A stretch of DNA of 64,000 nucleotides from Undibacterium sp. YM2 (GCF_009937975.1 NZ_AP018441.1:6324001-6388000), one strand, 5' to 3'. Shown: positions 1 to 9,270, counted from the stretch's first letter. Made by a program: numbers and translations. The notes: generated from the sequence alone by a model not told the origin.

Positions 1-753
1 AAAACTGCATTGATCTTGTCTGTCACCCTTGCCTCTGCTGCTGCCTTGCCAGGCCATGCATTGGCTGCCTCTGGCAATGAGACCACGGTAGTCCTGGTCC
101 ATGGCGCTTTCGCCGATGGCTCAAGCTGGAACCAGGTCACGCCTTACCTGCAAGCCAAAGGTGTGAAAGTCGTCGCCGTGCAAAACCCCTTGTCTTCGCT
201 GGCTGATGACGTGGCTGCGGTACAGCGTGTAGTTGATGCACAGACTGGCAAGGTAGTATTGGTAGGCCACTCATGGGGTGGCGCGGTGATTACACAGGCG
301 GGTGTCAGCGACAAGATCAAGGCGCTGGTGTATGTGGCCGCCTTTGCACCATCTGAAGGTGAGGCACTGGGCGGCCTGGGTAAAGATTACCCTGTACCGC
401 CAGGTATTGCGACCCTGAAACCTGATGCGAATGGTAATCTGGAATTGTCACCGGAATCATTTGCGACCAACTTTGCGCAAGATGTGCCAAAAGAAAAAAC
501 GGCGGTGCTGACCACTACCCAAGGCCTGTTGCCAGCCAAGGTGTTTGGCGAACCGGTGACATTCGCTGCATGGAAAAACAAACCAAATTATTACATCGTC
601 GCCAGCAAGGACCGCATGATAGATCCGGGCTTGCAAGCGGCGTTTGCGAAAAAGATCAATGCCGTGACAACCACGCTTTCAACCAGCCATGTGCCTATGT
701 TGTCCCAGCCTAAAGCGGTTGCAGAAGCGATTCTGACTGCGGTCAAGAACTAA
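1..753 (+). CDS. Exported alpha/beta hydrolase (5' end outside window)
   Basis: The frame is open from base 1, so the true start lies upstream; the TTG at base 10 is inside the signal peptide. The visible N-terminus is hydrophobic and ends in PGHALA-AS, a plausible Sec signal peptidase site, so the enzyme should be periplasmic or secreted. The hydrolase fold shows the oxyanion-hole motif VLVHGAF right after the signal, the nucleophile elbow GHSWGG (serine near base 273), a candidate acid in SKDRMID and the catalytic histidine in TSHVPM near the C-terminus. About 250 residues is normal for small single-domain esterases of this superfamily. The substrate cannot be read from sequence. A strong terminator follows. 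Confidence 0.85.
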   Translation, partial: KTALILSVTLASAAALPGHALAASGNETTVVLVHGAFADGSSWNQVTPYLQAKGVKVVAVQNPLSSLADDVAAVQRVVDAQTGKVVLVGHSWGGAVITQAGVSDKIKALVYVAAFAPSEGEALGGLGKDYPVPPGIATLKPDANGNLELSPESFATNFAQDVPKEKTAVLTTTQGLLPAKVFGEPVTFAAWKNKPNYYIVASKDRMIDPGLQAAFAKKINAVTTTLSTSHVPMLSQPKAVAEAILTAVKN

Positions 754-770
754 GCTGTTGAATTGAGATC

Positions 771-804
771 AAGGCCCGTCGCCTTAAAATGGGACGGGCC
801 TTTT
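771..804 (+). terminator. Rho-independent terminator after the hydrolase
   Basis: Perfect 10-bp stem (AAGGCCCGTC paired with GACGGGCCTT) with a 12-nt loop and a short T run. It closes the plus-strand hydrolase and lies just before the end of the convergent kinase gene. Confidence 0.85.
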
Positions 805-808
805 GCAT

Positions 809-2242
809 TCACGCTGTCATGCCAGGAACTTGCCCGTTCTCTGATCCTGTGTTGCGGCTGATGGCGGCAAGATAGCGCTGTGCTTCTTCCCATGTAATGG
901 TGACATCTCCTGGTGCACCGCTATGTGTCACCGTAGTCATCGCCTCTTCCTGCAGGCGTTTATGTTCTTGTTGTTCTTTGTGCAGGCGCTGTTGTTCGTC
1001 TTTCTGACGACGCTGGGCATCTTCTATGGCATGCAGCCGGTTTTGTCTGGCGATGAGCGCACGCAGGGCAGCGCTGGCTTGTTCGCGTCTTTGTTTTTCC
1101 AGTTCCTTGCGTTGCCGTCTTTGTTCGGCGCGCTGGCGGGCTGCTGCCTCTATTGGGGATTCTTTTATTTCTGGCTGCTTGCTATGACTGGCTGCCTTGC
1201 TTTGTGCTGCGTTGCCAAGCGGCCTGGCTGCAGCCTGCAGAGTTTGCAATAACGCACGCACACTGGCGGGGCGCTGGTCTGGCTGGATGGCAAAGCCGCT
1301 TTGCAAGACTTGCCATTGGGCGGCATTCAGTGCGGCTGGTTGTATGGGTTGTTGCTGAGGGTGGCGATATTCTCCAAAGGGCATGGCCGCTTCCAGCATC
1401 TGGTAAATCATGACAGCGACGGCATACACATCCAGACCGGGGCTGTGCTGGTGACTGCCAGCTTCTGGCGCGCGGTAACCTGCGGTACCTGCATAGGGCG
1501 AACGCGAAGGCGTCATGCTGGTAGAAATCAAACCTGCCTGGGTGTGGCTGCGCAAGCGGGCCGAAATACCAAAATCAAGCAGCTTGATATCACCTGCTGT
1601 GGTCAGCAAGAGGTTACTGGGCTTCAAATCACGGTGCACGAGTTTGTGTTTGCCCCAGGCATAATCGAGTGCATCGGCCACAGGGCTGAGCATGTCCAGC
1701 ACTTGCTTGAGGGTGCAGCGGGTGTGTTTGATGAGGTAATTTTCCAGATCGTGCCCATCCAGATATTCCATGATGATGAAATAGCTGTTGGTGGCAGGGT
1801 CGCGGGCCCAGTCATAGACCCTGACGATATGCTCATGCGCGAGCCTGCGCACCAGCGAGGCTTCTTCCACCAGCAGGCGGGCATGCAGGGCACTCTGGGT
1901 CAGTTGTGGCGGCAAGATCTTGAGCGCAACTGTCTCGCTATGCCCAAGCTCAGCCTGGGTTGCCAGGTCGCTGGCTTGCCACACCTGGCCCATGCCGCCC
2001 TGCCCCAGGAGTTTTTCCAACCTGTAGCGTTTGGAAACTCCACCGACTTCTTGCCCCGCCAGAAAACCCAGGTCAGTACCCTGTGCAGTATCTTGCGCGG
2101 CTTTGCTGGCTTGCCTGGAAATAGCAGGGGCAAGCTCATTATCGAGAATAGCTTCTTTGCGTTGCTTGAATTCGTCTTCTGTGAGCAGACCTTCATCCAG
2201 CAATGCGCGCAATTCACGGATTTTTTGTAGTGGCGTTTGCAT
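809..2242 (-). CDS. Serine/threonine protein kinase with N-terminal SHOCT domain
   Basis: A 477-residue bacterial Hanks-type kinase. Residues 5-35 form a SHOCT-like helical hairpin (LRALLDEGLLTEDEF). The kinase domain spans about 72-335 and has all key elements: Gly loop GQGGMG (80-85), lysine of VALK (K108), HRDLKPSN (203-210) and DFG (223-225), so it should be active. The C-terminus (about 360-440) is a charged Gln/Arg/Glu-rich coiled coil. No transmembrane segment is apparent, so it is cytosolic. Downstream on its transcript there is nothing; upstream on the same strand are the zinc-ribbon/coiled-coil and FHA genes. An FHA protein beside a Ser/Thr kinase suggests a phospho-threonine signalling unit. 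The ribosome site before ATG 2242 is weak. Confidence 0.88.
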   Translation of the reverse strand: MQTPLQKIRELRALLDEGLLTEDEFKQRKEAILDNELAPAISRQASKAAQDTAQGTDLGFLAGQEVGGVSKRYRLEKLLGQGGMGQVWQASDLATQAELGHSETVALKILPPQLTQSALHARLLVEEASLVRRLAHEHIVRVYDWARDPATNSYFIIMEYLDGHDLENYLIKHTRCTLKQVLDMLSPVADALDYAWGKHKLVHRDLKPSNLLLTTAGDIKLLDFGISARLRSHTQAGLISTSMTPSRSPYAGTAGYRAPEAGSHQHSPGLDVYAVAVMIYQMLEAAMPFGEYRHPQQQPIQPAALNAAQWQVLQSGFAIQPDQRPASVRALLQTLQAAARPLGNAAQSKAASHSKQPEIKESPIEAAARQRAEQRRQRKELEKQRREQASAALRALIARQNRLHAIEDAQRRQKDEQQRLHKEQQEHKRLQEEAMTTVTHSGAPGDVTITWEEAQRYLAAISRNTGSENGQVPGMTA

Positions 2243-2334
2243 TGTCAGGGGCTGGGTTCTTCAAATGGGTATAGGGCTAGGGGAATAGGGTTTAAGATCA
2301 ATTTTTGCTGTGCTTGACTAGATTCTATAATTGC

Positions 2335-4590
2335 TTATTTTCTGCCAGCCTGGCCCGACTGTGCCACACGGCTGCCCAGGTTTTGCGCCATGCTCAGGTC
2401 TATCTCATGACGCCTTTGCTGTTCAGCTTCTCTTTGCCCGCGTTCGTCATGTATGCGCTCTTGCAACATCTTGACGGCCTGCTCCCAGCTCATGCCTTGC
2501 TGCGCACTGACCAGGGCACTCATGGCATGAGCAGCATGTTCTGAGCTGCCCGCCTGCATGGCGAGGATTTGCTCAGCCGTCAGGCTGGCTTGTGCCTGAA
2601 CCTTGACGATCTCGGCCAGTGCAATCGCATTGGCTGGATCGGCAGTGGCGATCTTGCCAGTTTCGCTAAAGTTGGCGATGGCGTTCATGCGCTCTATGGC
2701 TATGCGGGCCAGCAGGGCATCATGCGCCTGTTCAGCCTGGCGCTGTTCGCGTTCCAGGCTGAGTCTGGCGAATTTGTCAGCCCGCTCGGCTTCTGCCTGC
2801 TGCAGTTCTTTTTTCCAGCGACGTTCATCTTCTTGCTGCCTGAGTTGCTGGCGCAGGGTTTCTATTTCCACCTCGGCCAGCCTGGCCTGATGTTGCTGCT
2901 GCTGCGTTTGTTGTTCAAACAGGGCATGGGCTTTCAACGTCGTCAGCAGCTTTTCATGCTGGGCCATGGCATCGGCCTGGCTGTCGTTGCGTTTGATGCC
3001 ATTGATTTTTTCTTGTACCTGGCTGAGTTTGAATGCAGTATCCACATCGCTGATGCTGTCTTCACGTTGCAACGCACGTGTGCGCTGCTGCTGCAATTCT
3101 TCTTCCCATACCTGTATGCGTTGGAACTCCCTGGCCTTGGCTTCTGCTTCTATGCTGATCAGTATCAGGCGGTTTTTTTGTTCTTCCTCTTCCAGTTCCT
3201 GCTCACGGCGTGCCAACTGGTTTTGCTTGTGGCGCAATAATTCTGTCTGGGCTTTTTGCTGTTCCTGGTCAGCGATCAGGTTGGCTTGCGCAAACTCGTG
3301 TTCGAGCTGGAATTTTTTTAACTGATGCTGGATTTTTTGCTGCATCAGTTGCGCAGCTTCCTTGCCCTGCAACTGGGTGATTTCTGATTCTGAACGCATC
3401 TTGATGCGTGCCATGGTGCGTATATGCAACCATTGGTCGGCCTCGTTCTGGCGGTGTTCGGATTTCTGCTTGAGGCCGTGTTCCAGTTCTTTGATGGTGT
3501 CTGCGGCACCTCGTTCCAGCGCATGTTTGCGGGTGGCTGCATCGGCAATGCGACCATACAGTTCCAGCTCACGCGCGCGTATGGTTTGCAGTCTTTCATT
3601 TTCATCCTGGCGCAACTTGGCACGGCTCAGGCGTTTTTTTGCATCCTCTGCCTGGCCTTGCATGTAGAGCCAGCCCAGGTCTTTGCCAAACTGCTGGCGC
3701 ATTTCTTCATGACGGTAACGCAGGCGGATTTGCTCTTCCTGTCTGGCGATTTTTTGCCATTCACTATTGGTATAGAGTGCATCAATGAGCTTGCTTTGCT
3801 CCAGTTTGGCACGCTGACCATCGATGACCAGATGCATGCTGCCTATTTTTTCACTGATTTTTTCCCTGTCATCGGTCAGCTTGTCATGCCGCACTTCGCG
3901 GGTAACGGCCTGGGTCGCCACGAAACCATATTCTGCAATGGACAGGTTCAGGGTAGATAACAGACGCTCATCGAGTTGCTGGCGCAACTGGGCATTGTCT
4001 TGAAGGTCCCACAAGGATTGCGCACCCAGGAATTCAATCGCTATCTGGCGCACCATGGGTTCCAGCAATTGTTGCAATTGCTGGCAGGTGATGACGCCTG
4101 GCGCAGCCATGAAGTGTTTGGCAAATGCAGGCACGTCGGCAATCTTGACGCTGATGACAAATTTGGCTGCGATAGCCAGAAATTCTGCCGTATGCAGGTC
4201 TTCAAAACTGAACAGCAGGGCAAAGGGATTCAGGCGCGTCAGCAAGATTTCTGCCGCTTTGTCGGTCTGCAAACCCATGAGCTGGCTGCTGATGTCTTGC
4301 CCTATATAGTCACCGGCCTGCAATTCAACGAAACGTCCTTCTTGCAATATATACGCGCGGGCGCTGACCGGGATATGCAAATCCTGTTTGGTAATGCTGT
4401 TGAGTGGACGCACGCCAAAGTACATGGCGACCTCGTTCTCTTTTGGCAGCCAGCGATTGTGGCGCAATATCGTCTCATGGCGAGGGCTGCTCAGCATCAG
4501 GCCACAATGCGTGCAATAAATTGCATCTTGTATATTGTTATGGTCACACTGAGGGCATTTGAGCTTGGAACTGGCAAAGATGCTGAACAT
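2335..4590 (-). CDS. Zinc-ribbon, long coiled-coil protein, possibly SPFH-like
   Basis: A 751-residue protein. It begins with a four-cysteine zinc ribbon (C12, C15, C26, C29; CPQC...CTHC). A globular part follows (about 45-240) whose ISVKIAD...LLEPMVRQIAIEFL...LLSTLNLSIAEYG pattern resembles the second half of SPFH/band-7 domains, an assignment I hold loosely. From about 250 to 620 it is an extended coiled coil rich in Gln, Glu, Lys and Arg. The C-terminus is helical and Ala/Gln rich. No signal peptide or membrane segment is seen. ATG 4590 has a strong ribosome site (AAGGAG). It lies between kinase and FHA genes in the same orientation and probably acts as a scaffold or kinase target in that module. 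Confidence 0.7.
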   Translation of the reverse strand: MFSIFASSKLKCPQCDHNNIQDAIYCTHCGLMLSSPRHETILRHNRWLPKENEVAMYFGVRPLNSITKQDLHIPVSARAYILQEGRFVELQAGDYIGQDISSQLMGLQTDKAAEILLTRLNPFALLFSFEDLHTAEFLAIAAKFVISVKIADVPAFAKHFMAAPGVITCQQLQQLLEPMVRQIAIEFLGAQSLWDLQDNAQLRQQLDERLLSTLNLSIAEYGFVATQAVTREVRHDKLTDDREKISEKIGSMHLVIDGQRAKLEQSKLIDALYTNSEWQKIARQEEQIRLRYRHEEMRQQFGKDLGWLYMQGQAEDAKKRLSRAKLRQDENERLQTIRARELELYGRIADAATRKHALERGAADTIKELEHGLKQKSEHRQNEADQWLHIRTMARIKMRSESEITQLQGKEAAQLMQQKIQHQLKKFQLEHEFAQANLIADQEQQKAQTELLRHKQNQLARREQELEEEEQKNRLILISIEAEAKAREFQRIQVWEEELQQQRTRALQREDSISDVDTAFKLSQVQEKINGIKRNDSQADAMAQHEKLLTTLKAHALFEQQTQQQQHQARLAEVEIETLRQQLRQQEDERRWKKELQQAEAERADKFARLSLEREQRQAEQAHDALLARIAIERMNAIANFSETGKIATADPANAIALAEIVKVQAQASLTAEQILAMQAGSSEHAAHAMSALVSAQQGMSWEQAVKMLQERIHDERGQREAEQQRRHEIDLSMAQNLGSRVAQSGQAGRK

Positions 4591-4804
4591 GGGGAACTCC
4601 TTCTATCGCGGCGCGGTGCGGGGACGAGGGAACTGCACCTGAGCAAAAATGGTAGCACCGGGGGTAGATTTGAAAGACGGGAACAGAAGGGGGTTTTAGG
4701 GCCAGATCGTGATTTGTATGGAAAAGACAAGACCTTTCAACACGGTGGCGCAGGGACACAGAGGAATGCTGAAGAATGTTAAGAAATGTCTTTTTTGCGG
4801 GCAA

Positions 4805-6286
4805 TCAGTATCTTGTCCCATAGTCCTGTACGCCTGCATAAGGCACACTTGCATACCGGCCTACTGATGCCAACTGAGGAATTGCCTTCAAATCAGTGTG
4901 TGCATCCAGGCTGTTTTCTTGCAATGTCGCTATGTCCCGGTGCCAGAACCCACCCTGAAAATGAAATACCAGTGGCAAGCCTGCTGGCGGACTTTGTGCG
5001 GCGGCCTGGGGGCGGGTTTCTGGTTTGATCAGGTATAACAAATCGCTTCCTGCCCCTGCATCTATCTCGGCAATGATCATGGCATGCGGCAGTATCGCCA
5101 TGACCTGTAGCCGGACTATGCCTCTGACGCTGGCGCAGAACTCTATCTGCATGCCTGCACTTAAAGCATAGGGCAGGTCTTTTTCCATGACCATGCCATC
5201 GAGCAAAGTGCCATAGCGCGAGACATCGGTGATTTCTGCTCGCACGCCCTTCCAGCGGATGAGGGCATGGCGGGCGCTGATGCGGCGTGTCAGTCTGACA
5301 TTTTCTGCTGCGCTACTGGTGTGGTGACTGAGCAGAATGTCAGCCTGTGGATGTTGCTCCATACGGCCAAGCACATACTCATTCAGGGCAAAGAGCCGCA
5401 TATTGCTGTGAGGCCGGGTCTGTTGTCCCGTGAGGCCGGCCCATCGTGTTGCAGTTGTTTTTGACGTGTTTGTTGCTGGCCTGGCTGGCGGCACTTTCTC
5501 TGGTCTGGCAGAAGTGGCTATTGCCAACGGGGCTTCAGGTTCGCCAGTGATTTCCATGAGTTCTTCATCCCAGGCAATAGTGCCCATGGCGATTTCATAT
5601 TTGCCTGACGGTGGACGCATGTCCAGTTTGGCTATGGAAGCATCCGTGGCACTGATTTCTATATTCATATTGCCTTGCGCATAACCGTTCGACTGGCCCA
5701 ATCCGCTGAGCGTGGCAATTCCACCATCTTCCGCTACAACCCGTATATTCTTTTGTGCGGTTAAAAACACACTGTGTATCTCTGTCAGCGATGCGTCTGC
5801 CCGCGGCACAAAGATGACGCTGGTGCATAGCCATGTACGCCTGGCTTTCGATACCTGTTCGTGCGACAGGCTGATTTCAAGCGGGTATTGCCCATGTTCT
5901 TTGTTTCTGGAAGAAAAGCTGAGCAACAAGGGTTGCCATAGTCCAGACGCCGTGCGCAGCAGGCGTTGCTTTGTAGCACCAGTTGCTATCAGTTCCGAGC
6001 GCAATTGCACTTCGATGATGCTCACATCTGGTGGCAACATGCCACGCAACTCCAGCCGTATGGTTTGACGGCCACCAGCGGCACGCGGGTCATAACCGCT
6101 GAAATGCAGATGCAGATTACCGGGTGCCACCGCTACGCGCTTTTGCATCAGCTTGCCAGCAGAGGCATGCAATAACTCCTGTCTGCGGGGACTAGCTGCC
6201 TGGGAATGACCTGCAGCACAGACGGCCTCGCCCTCTGCCACCCAATGCGTACAATGGGGGTGATCCGGGGCTTGGCATTTTTTCAT
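4805..6286 (-). CDS. FHA-domain protein with N-terminal cysteine motif
   Basis: A 493-residue cytosolic protein. The first 25 residues carry Cys/His pairs (C4, C12, H14, C23) that may bind zinc. About residues 325-385 match an FHA domain: the RISARHA block followed by ITDVSRYGTLLDG, the usual phospho-threonine pocket order (R, S-R-H, N/Y-G-T). The central part, about 45-230, has alternating beta-strand character and no family I recognise; the C-terminal 80 residues are also unassigned. The gene stands at the head of the minus-strand cluster with the coiled-coil and kinase genes, so phospho-recognition of a kinase substrate is a reasonable inference. A 214-bp gap separates it from the next gene, so a separate promoter there is possible. 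Confidence 0.75.
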   Translation of the reverse strand: MKKCQAPDHPHCTHWVAEGEAVCAAGHSQAASPRRQELLHASAGKLMQKRVAVAPGNLHLHFSGYDPRAAGGRQTIRLELRGMLPPDVSIIEVQLRSELIATGATKQRLLRTASGLWQPLLLSFSSRNKEHGQYPLEISLSHEQVSKARRTWLCTSVIFVPRADASLTEIHSVFLTAQKNIRVVAEDGGIATLSGLGQSNGYAQGNMNIEISATDASIAKLDMRPPSGKYEIAMGTIAWDEELMEITGEPEAPLAIATSARPEKVPPARPATNTSKTTATRWAGLTGQQTRPHSNMRLFALNEYVLGRMEQHPQADILLSHHTSSAAENVRLTRRISARHALIRWKGVRAEITDVSRYGTLLDGMVMEKDLPYALSAGMQIEFCASVRGIVRLQVMAILPHAMIIAEIDAGAGSDLLYLIKPETRPQAAAQSPPAGLPLVFHFQGGFWHRDIATLQENSLDAHTDLKAIPQLASVGRYASVPYAGVQDYGTRY

Positions 6287-6515
6287 GATGAGGCATAGGT
6301 CATAATACGGGCGATGCTACAACTATAAAGACAAAGCGCCAGATCAAATGGGGGAATACAGCAGTGTTTCGCCTCCTGTTTTTTTCGCCAGAGATGGTGG
6401 CCGCGTTGACCTGCCCGGCTCACTGCATTACCCTTGTTGTTTCGATATACTTCATTTCGCATCCTGTCTGCGGGATGACTGTGATCAACACGCTATCCCT
6501 GTCCTGGAAATTGCA

Positions 6516-7919
6516 ATGAAAAAAATCGTCGTTAAATTTGGTGGCTCCAATCTGCGCCAGCCTGAAGATATCAACCGCGTTGTCAATGTCGTGCAAACTT
6601 ACCAGCAGCCGCTGGTACTAGTCGTATCTGCCTTTTATGGCATTACCAATGCCCTCATCGCCTGTGTGCAAGCCGCAAGAGAAGGCGCGGGCACCGCAGC
6701 CGCCCTGGCCGAAAGCCGGGATTACACACAAAACCTGCGTGCCCTGAAAAAGCAGATACTGGAAGCCAATATCAGCGATGCCTCCAACCGCGCACGTATA
6801 GAAAAAGCCCTATCAGTACGACTTGATCAGCTCGACCGTTATCTGACCGGCATACACTGCATAGGTGATGTGCCCACCTTCGTCAATGATGCCATCCTCA
6901 GCTATGGTGAGCGTCTGTCCAGCCTGTTGCTGACTGAGGTCTTGCTCAGCCACGGCATACGGGCACGCGAAGCCTTGCCAGAAGACATAGGTCTGGTCAC
7001 CGATGGCGTATTTGGCAATGCCGCCTGCGATTTTGATGCCAGCGCCCCGGCTGTTTCCAAAGCCCTGCAAGGCAATGAAGTCATCGTCGTGCCGGGCTTT
7101 TATGGGGTAAGCCGCGACGGCAAGGCCACCCTGTTTGGCCGTGGTGGCTCTGATTATTCAGCCGCATCCATCGCCTGCTGCATCGGCGCAGAATCACTGG
7201 ATGTGTGGAAGGACGTGGATGGCTTCCTCAGTGCCGACCCTGGCACGGTGAGCGCGCCACATACGATTACGCAATTGAATTATCTGGAAGCGGCGGAGCT
7301 GTCTTACTTCGGTGCCAAGATCTTGCATCCGCGCACGGTAGAGCCTTTGTTCGACCAGAATATTCCTATCCGTATCTTGAACATCACCCGCCCCGAGCGT
7401 GGTCTCCTGCCGTATACCATCATCAATGCACAACGCAAGGTGACACGTGATGTGGTGAAGAGTGTGACATCGACAGAAGACGTGGCAATACTGAAATTAC
7501 ACGGCCCTGGCGTGGGATTCAAACCTGGCATCCTGGCGCAGGTGACCAATACGCTGGATGCCAATGGCATCAATATCAAGAGCGTGCTGACGGCGCAGAC
7601 AGCCATCAATATACTGGTATCACGCGACCATCTGGATGCGGCTTACGCTGCACTGGTGGAACATCACCTGGCCGGTGTGGTGGAAGTGTCACGCAACGCG
7701 GATGTGGCTATTGTCGCCGTAGTTGGTGACGGTGTGCTGGAGGCATCAGATGTAGGCGGCGCAATCGCCAGCCGTGCCCTGTCGGCAGCGATTGCGGCAG
7801 GCGTGCATGTCTGCCTCGCGGCTGCAGGTGCCAGCGAGGTGGCGGCGTATATGCTGGTGCAGCAAGAGGACAGGAAGCTGGCTTTGCAGGCGATACATGC
7901 GGAGTTTTTTGGAGGATGA
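6516..7919 (+). CDS. Aspartate kinase with two ACT domains
   Basis: Phosphorylates aspartate, the first step toward lysine, threonine and methionine. The start at ATG 6516 is preferred because the conserved KIVVKFGGSN motif follows at once; the frame is open back to 6348, but that extension does not look like the family. The product is about 467 residues. The kinase domain contains the FGGS phosphate loop, SYGERLSS, GRGGSDYSA and the WKDVDGF segment. The C-terminal ACT repeats begin with VAILKLHGPG (about residue 320), with a second at ADVAIVAVVGD. Domain detail (long VSAFYGITNAL segment) resembles the kinase half of ThrA-like enzymes, so this may be a second isozyme rather than the main betaproteobacterial LysC. 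No riboswitch is seen upstream. Confidence 0.88.
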   Translation: MKKIVVKFGGSNLRQPEDINRVVNVVQTYQQPLVLVVSAFYGITNALIACVQAAREGAGTAAALAESRDYTQNLRALKKQILEANISDASNRARIEKALSVRLDQLDRYLTGIHCIGDVPTFVNDAILSYGERLSSLLLTEVLLSHGIRAREALPEDIGLVTDGVFGNAACDFDASAPAVSKALQGNEVIVVPGFYGVSRDGKATLFGRGGSDYSAASIACCIGAESLDVWKDVDGFLSADPGTVSAPHTITQLNYLEAAELSYFGAKILHPRTVEPLFDQNIPIRILNITRPERGLLPYTIINAQRKVTRDVVKSVTSTEDVAILKLHGPGVGFKPGILAQVTNTLDANGINIKSVLTAQTAINILVSRDHLDAAYAALVEHHLAGVVEVSRNADVAIVAVVGDGVLEASDVGGAIASRALSAAIAAGVHVCLAAAGASEVAAYMLVQQEDRKLALQAIHAEFFGG

Positions 7920-8153
7920 CGGATTTGGGGGATTGCAGCTTTTGTTACGATAACTTCAGGTTTGATGCTTGCCAGCAAAAGATGTCTATGATGATCAACG
8001 GACGCCGCTGGGTTCCTGCCTACGCTCACCGCTGTCTGGAATAATTCTCTTTACTCGTTCGGAGCGTCAAGTACGTACAGCGTCTCGACGATTTTTCTAC
8101 GTTGGAAACTTAATTCTGCAATTGAATAATTTTGCCAGCGATTATGCTTGAAG

Positions 8154-8240
8154 CTCCTTCCCCTTCAAGGGGAGATTTGTGGGAATTCGCAAAGCGAAGC
8201 TTTGTGAAACCCCGACGACATCCCCTTGAAAGGGAGGGAA
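8154..8240. repeat. Short interspersed palindromic repeat, copy 1
   Basis: The arm CTCCTTCCCCTTCAAGGGGA pairs imperfectly with TCCCCTTGAAAGGGAGGGAA about 50 bp later, with an inner hairpin (CGCAAAGC/GCTTTGTG). The same arm pair occurs at 18769-18883, so this is a dispersed REP-like family in this genome. Confidence 0.75.
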
Positions 8241-8286
8241 TTTACTTGTTATTGCTTGGTCAAGGAGATAATTCCTGACAATAGTG

Positions 8287-8414
8287 AGCCTGCGCTGGAG
8301 CGACGATTTTGAGAGTTTTAGGAAGATTGGAATTGGTCTGGTTCTTAGAACTGAAACAAAGCTCAAGGCTAATCTAAAACGATTAGCCTCCACTTCGTCG
8401 CTCCAGCGCAGGCT
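8287..8414. repeat. Inverted repeat with perfect 20-bp arms
   Basis: AGCCTGCGCTGGAGCGACGA at 8287-8306 is the exact reverse complement of 8395-8414. The 88-bp interior is AT-richer and holds no gene. It could be a short non-autonomous element or a REP doublet. Confidence 0.75.
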
Positions 8415-8552
8415 GGAGCCTAGTGGCGTTTGTTGCCAACCAATCAAGCGACTCAATATACGCGGCCTATGGCATCCACGTTCAAAACATTGACCAATCT
8501 TATTTACCTGCTCTCGTTTACTTACGACACATTTTTCCTCGCACAAAATAAC

Positions 8553-8567
8553 TAGACGACTGGTCTA
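8553..8567. promoter_or_regulatory. Probable TetR-family operator upstream of the regulator
   Basis: TAGACGACTGGTCTA is a 15-bp interrupted palindrome (TAGAC-N5-GTCTA) 23 bp before the TetR start codon. A near-identical site precedes the Old Yellow Enzyme gene, which suggests that the regulator represses itself and that gene. Confidence 0.75.
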
Positions 8568-8589
8568 ATTTGTTTTAGAATTCAAAACT

Positions 8590-9177
8590 ATGAACACTCC
8601 ACGCACCGATGTCAGGCAACATATCCTCGATACAGCCAAGCCCATTATCCTGGGCAAGGGCTTTTCTGTGGTCGGCCTGAACGAGGTATTAAAGGCGGCG
8701 GCAGTGCCCAAGGGTTCGTTTTATCATTATTTCAAGTCCAAGGAATTATTTGGCGAAGCCTTGCTGGAAGATTATTTTGCCGGATACCTGGCAGCAGTTG
8801 ATGTGGTGTTGAAAAATCAGGACATACCTGCAGCCAAGCGTCTTATGCGTTACTGGCAAGGCTGGTTGCCTGAGCGTCCGGGTGAGGGTGTGCAATGCCA
8901 GTGCCTGGCGACCAAGCTCGGTGGCGAGGTGTCTGATTTGTCTGAAGCCATGCGCGTCACCTTGCAACGTGGTACCGACAGTATTATTGCCAGGCTGGCC
9001 GATTGCATGCGTGAAGGCATTGTTGATGGCTCACTACCTGCAGACCTGGATGCTGATGCATGTGCACTGACCCTGTATCAGATGTGGCTCGGTGCGGGTT
9101 TGCTGACCAAGATGCGACGTGATATGAGTGCGCTGGAAAGCGCCATGTTAGCCACCCGCAAGATGCTCAAGCTGTAA
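8590..9177 (+). CDS. TetR/AcrR-family repressor (NemR/AcuR-like)
   Basis: A 195-residue regulator. The N-terminal helix-turn-helix is classic TetR: ILDTAKPIILGKGF, then LNEVLKAAAVPKGSFYHYFKSKELF at about residues 25-50. The C-terminal ligand domain follows the AcuR/NemR pattern and contains several cysteines (for example the QCQCLATKLG segment near residue 98), which could sense electrophiles as in NemR; that is inference. The gene is followed by an Old Yellow Enzyme gene on the same strand, and TAGAC-N5-GTCTA palindromes lie in front of both. The arrangement matches the nemR-nemA type of electrophile response, but here the genes have separate promoters. Confidence 0.85.
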   Translation: MNTPRTDVRQHILDTAKPIILGKGFSVVGLNEVLKAAAVPKGSFYHYFKSKELFGEALLEDYFAGYLAAVDVVLKNQDIPAAKRLMRYWQGWLPERPGEGVQCQCLATKLGGEVSDLSEAMRVTLQRGTDSIIARLADCMREGIVDGSLPADLDADACALTLYQMWLGAGLLTKMRRDMSALESAMLATRKMLKL

Positions 9178-9255
9178 AGTTTTGAGCCTGAAACAAGAAA
9201 CATATTCCTCTTAGCAAACAATAGTAATAAAACATTTGTTTTTATAAGTTTTTTC

Positions 9256-9270
9256 TAGACGACCAGTCTA
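9256..9270. promoter_or_regulatory. Second TetR-type operator, upstream of the Old Yellow Enzyme
   Basis: TAGACGACCAGTCTA has the same arms (TAGAC/GTCTA) and the same 5-bp spacing as the site at 8553-8567. It sits 130 bp before the enzyme start. Two matched sites in the only two upstream regions of this pair make chance unlikely. Confidence 0.78.

Larger units (their letters stand above)
7920..8552. other. Gene-free repeat-rich interval
   Basis: About 630 bp without a convincing gene. It contains two inverted-repeat elements (8154-8240 and 8287-8414, described separately). Open frames here, such as 134 codons on the minus strand at 8142-8546, run through both repeats and translate them, so they are not called. 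The segment at 7990-8100 shows no structure that I recognise. Confidence 0.6.

Noticed and set aside
1301..2230. 309-codon plus-strand frame opposite the Ser/Thr kinase
   Set aside because: Antisense shadow; the kinase frame has all catalytic motifs.
3424..4782. Plus-strand frames of 178 and 268 codons opposite the zinc-ribbon gene
   Set aside because: Antisense to a long gene with a clear zinc ribbon and start; residues lack domain logic.
6290..6515. Lysine riboswitch before the aspartate kinase
   Set aside because: No lysine-box conserved core or terminator/antiterminator pair is visible; the interval is short and partly an open frame.
8142..8546. 134-codon minus-strand reading frame
   Set aside because: It runs through two inverted-repeat elements and its translation simply mirrors them; no family features or ribosome site.
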